Shown here: positions 58,207-64,000 of the stretch, one piece after another
Position numbering within the stretch: the first letter of the stretch is position 1
Layout: each line of letters opens with the position of its first letter
Origin: Salvator merianae
Lineage: Eukaryota; Chordata; Lepidosauria; Squamata; Teiidae
NCBI GenBank assembly: GCA_003586115.2
Contig: QVOM02000053.1
Span: 4,560,700 to 4,624,699 of the forward strand
Direction: 5' to 3'
DNA length: 64,000 bases
Position numbers and translations under genes: made by a program
Notes under the pieces: generated by a model
The model's input: only the letters and a program-made list of their open reading frames with translations
Told to the model about the DNA's origin: nothing
Database searches by the model: none

Positions 58207-58539
58207 AGAGTTAACATGAGAAGTACAGGTGTTTTCAAGAACAAAATCCAAGCTGGAACACCAAACCGATAGGAGTGTGCTCATACACGTTCCGTAAGAA
58301 ATTTGAACAATGCAGATTTATTACAACCAAAGTTTAATTAATGAATAAACAAATAAACAGCTTATATAGCACAGTTAGAAAAGGTTCAAAAAAGGATAAG
58401 AAAAATGATCAAAGCATTTCGCTGCCTGGCTCCCAGTGGTGGCCTCTTCTTCCAGGCATCAAGGAACCATCTTGCCTGATGAAAGTAGAGCTGTGAACGG
58501 GAATTCCCCCTCTCAAATCCTTTCTTTTCCCCCTACCAT

Positions 58540-58660
58540 GACTATTAGACTGTGAGCCTTAGGGCAGGTACCTGGCTTATACTACTGACATTTGACATTC
58601 GATTGAGATCCTTTTTGTGACTTAAAGATGGGATAAAAATAGAACCAATCAATTAATCAA
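58540..58660 (+). mobile_element. Possible LINE 3' UTR remnant
   Basis: 'TTAGACTGTGAGCCTTAGGG' followed by CAGGTACCTGG and, about 60 bp later, 'AGATGGGATAAAAATAGAAC' follows the layout of a common vertebrate LINE 3' end. Decayed, clade uncertain. Confidence 0.4.
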
Positions 58661-59140
58661 CAGACAAGCTCCCCATGGAGGAAAGTTTACAGTGATTGGA
58701 GCTTTTTTCAGTTTGGAGAGAACGGGAGTGAAACGGTACATAAGAAGGCACACAAAATCATGTACGCTGTTGGCAAAGTGGATAAGGAATGGATTTCCTT
58801 CCTCTCCCAAAATAATAGAAACAACTGTCCCACAGTAAAGCTGAATCCTGGAAGGATCAGGGCAGACAAATGAAGAGATTTCTTTTTTAAAACACTTAAG
58901 TCCAAGCTATATACAATATTCCTGAAGTGCTTTTTGATCTAAGAAAATTATTTCTCCTGCCTCAGGATAACTTGCTCAGGCACCTCAAGCCTTTCTTTCT
59001 CCCAGACCTTTGCAGCAGATGCCTTGTATATTTCACCTAAATGCACACTAATCAGCCTGGTTCATCTTTTCCCCACCTACAGCAGCACAATATGATTGGA
59101 TGCTTTTGTGTCAATCACTAGTCCCACCCTTTTCTTTAAG
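58661..59140. other. No gene seen
   Basis: Unique sequence leading to a LINE cluster. Confidence 0.4.
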
Positions 59141-59356
59141 AAACAGAAGAACACAAGAGGAGCCCTGCTGGATCAGGCCATGGACCATCTAGTCCAGAAT
59201 CCTGGGCCTTCTCAAACAGAATATAAAGGCAAAACCTTAACCTGCTCTTGATTCTCTGCAAATGGCCTTTGGAGGCATCTTGCCCGTCTCTCCACTCTGG
59301 AGGTGATACCTAGGCATCCATTCTCATAGCCACTGATACAACTGGCATCCATGAAT
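59141..59356 (-). mobile_element. CR1-like LINE 3' UTR, first of two tandem copies
   Basis: The plus strand starts 'AGAAGAACACAAGAGGAGCC', the inverse of a TTATGTTCTTATG-type tail, then 'CTGCTGGATCAGGCCATGG'. It runs through 'CTCTGCAAATGGCCTTTGG' to 'GGCATCCATGAATT'. The same order of phrases repeats at 59357-59585. Non-coding 3' UTR only. Confidence 0.75.
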
Positions 59357-59765
59357 TAAGAGATACCCTGCTGGATCAGGTCACAGACTGTCTCTTCCAG
59401 CATCCTGTCTCACACAGTGGCCCACCAATTGCTTCCGGCCATCTCAAGCAGAAGACAAAGACAAAACCTTCACCTGCTCATGACTCTCTGCAAATGGCCT
59501 TCAGAGGCATCCTGCCTGTCTCTCCATCCTGGAGGCAGTACCTGGGCATCCATTCTAGTAGCCATTGAGTCACCTGACCTCCATGAATCTGTCCAGTCTA
59601 TTCTTAAAGCCATCCAGGCTGATTGCTGTCACCACCTCTTTCGGTAATAAATTCCATAGACTGATGACCCTCTGGGTGAAAAAATACTTCCCCTTGTTGG
59701 TCCTGACTCTCCTACCCATCAGTTTCATAGAATACCCCCCTGGTCCTAGTGTTGTGTGATAGAGA
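59357..59765 (-). mobile_element. CR1-like LINE 3' end with ORF2 C-terminus
   Basis: The minus-strand frame (59570-59803) reads 'MKLMGRRVRTNKGKYFFTQR', then 'LWNLLPKEVV', then 'LDGFKNRLDRFM'. This is a CR1/L3-group reverse-transcriptase C-terminus (compare WNRLPQEVV...FKERLDEYL in the CR1 at 42.3 kb). Its 3' UTR (59357-59585) duplicates the adjacent copy. The frame is open over the C-terminus and the rest is truncated at about 59765. Confidence 0.8.
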
Positions 59766-59893
59766 AAATTTTTTTTCTCTCTTTCTTTAGAAAAAGTAAA
59801 CATTTCCAGACATCATGTTCAACATTTCCCCAATTCTTACAATGCCCCCTAGTGGTATTGAAGCTCTGTGGAAAGTGAGAACAGTAGGTACAA

Positions 59894-60130
59894 GAAATGT
59901 GCACGGACTTGAACGTGGTGGTTTGATTTGGATTTGAACCAGTGCAAACTTCTTCAATTCAACCCTCCAACCAGTTTGACCTGGTTTTACACATGCAAAT
60001 TCATTTTATTTATTTTTTTAAAAAAGACTTTAACAGGGCAAAATGCTAACAGATGCAAACTAATTCTAACCAGACCATGTGGTTTGAACCAGTTTGACTG
60101 AATCCGCTTGGTCCAGTTCAAGTTTCAACT
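59894..60130. mobile_element. Family G palindromic element
   Basis: Begins 'AGAAATGTGCACGGACTTG', with GGTTTGATTTGGATTTGAACC near the left and 'GTGGTTTGAACCAGTTTG' near the right. 'AAAAGACTTTAACAGGGC' lies in the centre. The right end is unclear. Confidence 0.55.
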
Positions 60131-60981
60131 GATGCTCCTGAACCTGGAGGTGATTCAGAAGGCACACATCTCCATATTTCAGATTACTAGGGGATCCATT
60201 TTGGTGACGCAGCAGATTGCACGATCGAAATTGGTCCCCCGGAGGCTCCAAGGCCAGGAACTTTAGTGTGAACTTTGGGGCCAGTGCAGAGGCAGGTCAG
60301 GAACAGTCATAACAGTGCAGAAGATGCTGTTCCTGTCTAAGGACAATCTGTCTCGGTCGTGGGGCTGATTGCGTGATCTAGATTGCCTGTTCCAGACCTT
60401 TGCAGGTAAGTGTAGAAAGGCCCTACGCTTATGCACTCGCATCCATGAGTAACTTCAAGGCTCCTTCTTAGAATTTTACTTAAATTGAGTTTGGATTGAC
60501 TAACCACAATATTCCTTCCAAAAGAAGACGGTCTTCTCAAAGCCACTGAAGAGGCACCAAAACAATAATGAAAGCAAAACCTGGTGAGGGTATGCAAGGG
60601 AATGGCTTCAGAAGACAATCTTCACAGAAACACGGCTTCACACGGAGACAGGCTGTTTGTGCCAAAAGAGAGGAAAAAGGAGCAGCCTTTGCCTGTTGAC
60701 TCCTATCCAGTTTTTGGATCAAGCCAAGGTCGCTTTTCCCACCGCCACCTGAGCTCCTCCAGCCTGATAATGAAGATGTAACTCTTAGGAAGTGGTGGGA
60801 TCATAACGCCGTATGAGCATTAACTTGCCATGGTTCAGAGACCTTGCTAACAAATATAGAAAGCTGTCACAGATAGATACAGACACGGGGAAAGTTATTT
60901 TTCTGAAAGAAAACTGTTAAGGTCACACATTTCCCTCACACTGTCTAATGCCCCCCCGTCCGCCTGTGTGTGTTTGTGTAT
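60131..60981. other. No gene seen
   Basis: Mixed composition. 'AAGTGTAGAAAGGCCC' at 60408-60423 resembles a family A right end but has no partner. Confidence 0.35.
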
Positions 60982-61010
60982 ACACACACACACACACACA
61001 CACTCACACA
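60982..61010. repeat. (CA)n microsatellite
   Basis: About 11 CA units, then CTCACACA. Confidence 0.9.
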
Positions 61011-61473
61011 ATCTCTCCCACAGAGAGATCTCCTTTGCTCTTGCAATGATGCCTGCTTTCCATTTGCATTTAAAAGACAGTAAATTGCAGGGTTCATAAA
61101 CATTTTTATAGTGATTTATTAAAGACAAGGATGTCACTCCTGCTCTTCACACTTAAGCAGTCCTGAGAATCATCCGCGGGGCTGCTGGCACAATCTTGTC
61201 TGGCCCATAAATATATAAGAACAAGCAATTTTGAAAGGTATTTGTGTGAGAGAGGATGGGGGGTGCGACGTTAGAAAGACAGAGCGCCTAGTGTTTAAAC
61301 AACATTTGTGGCACCATTTTTCATCTTTCCACTTATTAGATGACCCATTTTTATTCAGCCTCCGAGTAATAACTGGGTTTCCTTAATTTACAAAGCACTT
61401 GCATTTGCAAATTAGAAATGTTCAAAGGCAACTTTCCCATTATGTCGCTGAATAAACGATTCTTTATTTCTCT
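61011..61473. other. Candidate conserved non-coding stretch
   Basis: 61200-61470 is free of window repeats, A/T-rich, has ATTTGCAAAT-like text near 61404-61412 and no frame. Its texture resembles a vertebrate non-coding conserved element; alignment is required. Confidence 0.3.
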
Positions 61474-61506
61474 ACACGCACGCACGCACGCGCGCGTACA
61501 CACACA
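61474..61506. repeat. (ACGC)n/(CG)n/(CA)n tract
   Basis: Alternating purine-pyrimidine tract with an unusual cluster of about eight CpGs in otherwise CpG-poor DNA. Confidence 0.9.
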
Positions 61507-61843
61507 TCTGGAACAGCCAACAAAAATACATCAAACCCCAAACCTTTCAAGTGTTCGGGGGTTTTCATGTAAGTCTGAGCTGCAAGCTAGCCTAGCCCCA
61601 ATTACAGCCCCGAAGTTTGTAGCAGATTGTTTTTAAGGTCACCCTTCCAGAAAGACAAAAGGGACAGGAGGCGTTCTGAGCCTTCTCGGCTTCTCTCTCC
61701 TTCTTCAGAGGCAGCAAAGTCACCAAAGAAGGTAAACAGTGCCAAGATGTTGTTTATAAGGGCACCGTGATCTTTCGTGGATCCCAGTGGATTTTTACCG
61801 TGGGGAATGCGTAAAGTGCCCTGAACAAACAGCAGGGAAAGGA
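61507..61843. other. No gene seen
   Basis: Unique sequence between two microsatellites. Confidence 0.4.
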
Positions 61844-61870
61844 AACACACACACACACACACACACACAC
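61844..61870. repeat. (AC)n microsatellite
   Basis: About 13 uninterrupted AC units. Confidence 0.95.
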
Positions 61871-63119
61871 AAATGCACAAGGAGAGAAATATCCTACACC
61901 TCTTCTTTTGCCCTTCCAATGACCAGGAGAGAGCATGTCTTTCCCCTTTTTCGTATTACAATAATGGTTTCACAGCTCTTGAAAAGAGCGCTCGTGTAAC
62001 AGCAAATGGTGCATGACAAACCAAGGGCCCAGTCTTTTGTTGCTCCAAAGAAAAGTCCTTTCCTGCCTTCCTTTCCTTGTCATTAACTGTGATGAAATGA
62101 GTTTTCCCCCTTTTTTCATTCCACCCCCTGCTGTCTATTACAGCCTGACCTGTTTGCACAGATTATTTCATAGAGATGCCCTTAAAAAAAAAAAAAGAAA
62201 GAAAAAGAAAAGTTTAAGAGTTGGTGCTTACAAGGTTATCTGTTTCCAAAAGGAATACCTCCTTTGGTTATTCTTTTGGGAGGAGTTGGGAGGAAAAATT
62301 GATTTGACTGATAAGAAGGCATCTATACATTTTATATTTATCTGATACGTAGCTTTGCGCCACAATCATAATTTTTGCAACAATTGTCAGTACTCTGGTG
62401 GGGAAAATAGAGAACACAGAGAATGGATAGAAAGGAAGACCGTGAATTTCCCCTTTAAAGCAGAGCAGCTCACTGTGAGCTACAAGTAACACGAAAGAAA
62501 GCAGGACATTTACCATTATTATCGTAATAAAATATTCTAAGACTTATAACTCTGTTTAAGATATAATCCTTTCTAAAATTGTTGTTGGCAGTCTTGTATA
62601 GTAGCTGCAGGAAATCAATGCTACAACTGATTGCATGAATTAGGGGTTTGATTAACTTTAATCAAAGAGCATACTAGAGTTTGATATATAACTGCTTTTG
62701 CTCACAATAAACAACTGAATTAAAGTGCATGGGACAATGGTGAGAAAAAAACGCGATGTAGCAGTGTATCATGGATCTGGCATTTACAGTGCTTCACATT
62801 TGCTTCATTTCATGTTGATGAACTTTTGGCAGCCCTTTGCAGAAAACGGGTATACAAAAGTAAAACAGTAAATACTTAAAAACAACATTTTAACCATTTA
62901 TTAAGTTCTTGCTGTGTAATAAATTTAAATGCCAGCAGTGTGCAAGGTCCTTAGAGAACCCAGGAGCTCTGCTGCGTCCGTGATCTTTCTAGCTCAGAAG
63001 GCTTCTTGACTTCTCACAGCAATGTCTGAGGTCACACAAATGCAGGCAGATGGAACTACGGCAGAAAGTTAAGAGGCAGGTAATAGCCTATATCTAGGAG
63101 ACCCTTCACTTGGGACAAA
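61871..63119. other. No gene seen
   Basis: Unique sequence with an A-run at about 62184-62195. Confidence 0.4.
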
Positions 63120-63496
63120 GTGCGTTTTCACACTTACCACCTTAGAATGGGATAATTATCCCAATCTAAGGTAGTATTGACCATGCAGCTCTGACACCAT
63201 CCGCACCTAGTACTTACCTGAAGCAGGCTACCAGCATAGTCTTGCCTGATGCTTACCATGGCAGGCATGCACAGGAGCGATCAGGCGATCACATAAGTGT
63301 GATCGTGTGATCACCTAGGCCTGGTCGCCACGTGCAGGGCGGTGGCCAAGGTAAGTGAGAACGCATGCTACCAGGAGCTGTCTATCAGCTCCCAGTAAAG
63401 CTGTGGAGCAATAATTAGCTAGCATCAATCAGAAGCAATGTTATGCTGCTCCTGGGCACGCAGGCCTCTGCAGAGTGCAGAAGTGTGAACAGGCCC
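63120..63496 (+). mobile_element. Family B MITE, copy 9, with AAA duplication
   Basis: Left end GTGCGTTTTCACACTTACC, right end AGTGTGAACAGGCCC. AAA flanks both sides (63117-63119 and 63497-63499). A long left hairpin of 21-bp arms (63135-63155 with 63156-63176, 19 of 21 pairs) sits inside the TIR. The central hairpin GGAGCTG/CAGCTCC (63374-63380 with 63386-63392) has a different stem sequence from the other copies but still pairs. Length 377 bp. Confidence 0.85.
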
Positions 63497-64000
63497 AAAG
63501 CCTTCTTTTGAAAGGTCATTTCTTTTAGGTACACACTAACATGTATGCCAAATGTTTTAAATGAAGAAATATGAACCACTGGGATTGATGTATCAGCAAT
63601 GGGTAACTCTCCCTTTCTGCATTTGCCCATGCAACTGGAAATGTATAGCACCTGAACTTTCTTTATTTGCACTTCTATCTTGCCTTATGCCTTTAGCAAT
63701 CAGGCTGGATTACAACAAAACTCATAATATGAATGGAGACAAAATTCAGTTACAATTGATCTTATTGCAGTCATCCTCACCTCTCCCTCCTAGGAGCCCA
63801 GGAATGGTGGGATAGTTTGTATGAAGAGCAAACTCCCAAATAATGGTGTGGGGCTCTTTCAGCATTAGAACACTGATTTGCCCAGCCCTAATTGTTAGCT
63901 TGTGCATTAGGGCACCATCCAGATAAGTCAATTTTGGCTGTCTTCCAGTCGTCTGGAGGTAAGGAGGAGAAATGATTTGACCCCCATTCACCATTTGAGC
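63497..64000. other. No gene seen
   Basis: Unique sequence to the window end. Confidence 0.4.

Noticed and set aside
60408..60423. Family A-like right end
   Set aside because: No left partner could be found upstream.

Overview
This 64 kb window looks like non-coding DNA from a vertebrate nuclear genome. The best fit is a sauropsid, probably a squamate (lizard or snake). That rests on CR1-type LINE 3' ends with octamer tails, tRNA-derived SINEs, many short palindromic DNA transposons, and long A/G- or C/T-rich microsatellites. The species call is inference only. I found no host protein-coding exon, rRNA gene, intact tRNA gene, CRISPR array or prokaryote-style operon. The open frames present are short, carry no recognisable domain or are LINE remnants, and many lie inside repeats, so I read the window as an intergenic or intronic stretch.

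The dominant content is mobile-element debris. I grouped non-autonomous DNA transposons by their terminal inverted repeats (TIRs), using labels made up here. Family A (TIR GGCCCTTTCTGCAC, about 180 bp, fully palindromic) lies at 3.4, 24.6, 40.2, 51.3 and 54.5 kb. Family B (TIR GGGCCTGTTTGCACTT, 380-490 bp, nine copies) is spread from 1.2 to 63.5 kb. Family C (GGGCCCATCTACACC, palindromic) is at 16.0, 40.0 and 58.1 kb. Family D (GGCTGCATCCAGACATC) is at 41.9, 45.6 and 51.1 kb. Families E, F and H (GGCTGTGATCAGACA, GGGTGTGATCAGACA and GGCTACATTCACAYAC) lie at 24.2 and 41.3 kb (E), 3.5, 9.4 and 28.8 kb (F), and 35.0 kb (H). Family G (GATGTGCACGAAC-like) has seven copies. Several A, B, C and E copies have 3-bp target duplications, which fits PIF/Harbinger-like MITEs. 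A separate 87-bp palindrome at 15.3 kb has a 7-of-8 matched 8-bp duplication and CAG...CTG ends, which fits hAT.

Retroelements: LINE fragments of CR1 or CR1-like type lie at 0.8, 17.8, 19.2, 19.7, 42.3 and 59.1-59.8 kb. An L2-like reverse-transcriptase C-terminus lies at 40.4-40.8 kb and an unassigned LINE C-terminus at 46.9 kb. tRNA-derived SINEs lie at 2.8, 42.2-42.6 (split by a CR1) and 44.0 kb. Microsatellites are numerous, the longest being at 20.1, 20.9, 28.9, 50.5, 53.8 and 56.9 kb.

Layout: 1-4 kb repeats; 4-8 kb mostly unique; 8-11 kb mixed; 11-15 kb mostly unique; 15-24 kb repeats and microsatellites; 24-34 kb mostly unique; 34-36.3 kb families B and H; 36-40 kb mostly unique; 40-48 kb the densest nested repeats; 48-64 kb mixed. 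A few repeat-free A/T-rich stretches (14.75-15.06, 16.6-16.9, 32.83-33.56, 49.2-49.4, 50.2-50.4, 56.3-56.7 and 61.2-61.5 kb) look like possible conserved non-coding elements, which needs cross-species alignment.

The most interesting signals are three. Family B has subterminal and internal hairpins whose stem sequences change between copies while pairing is largely kept. One family A element sits inside a family C element, with a paralogous unoccupied site in the same window. Other nested insertions let the order of transposition be read directly.
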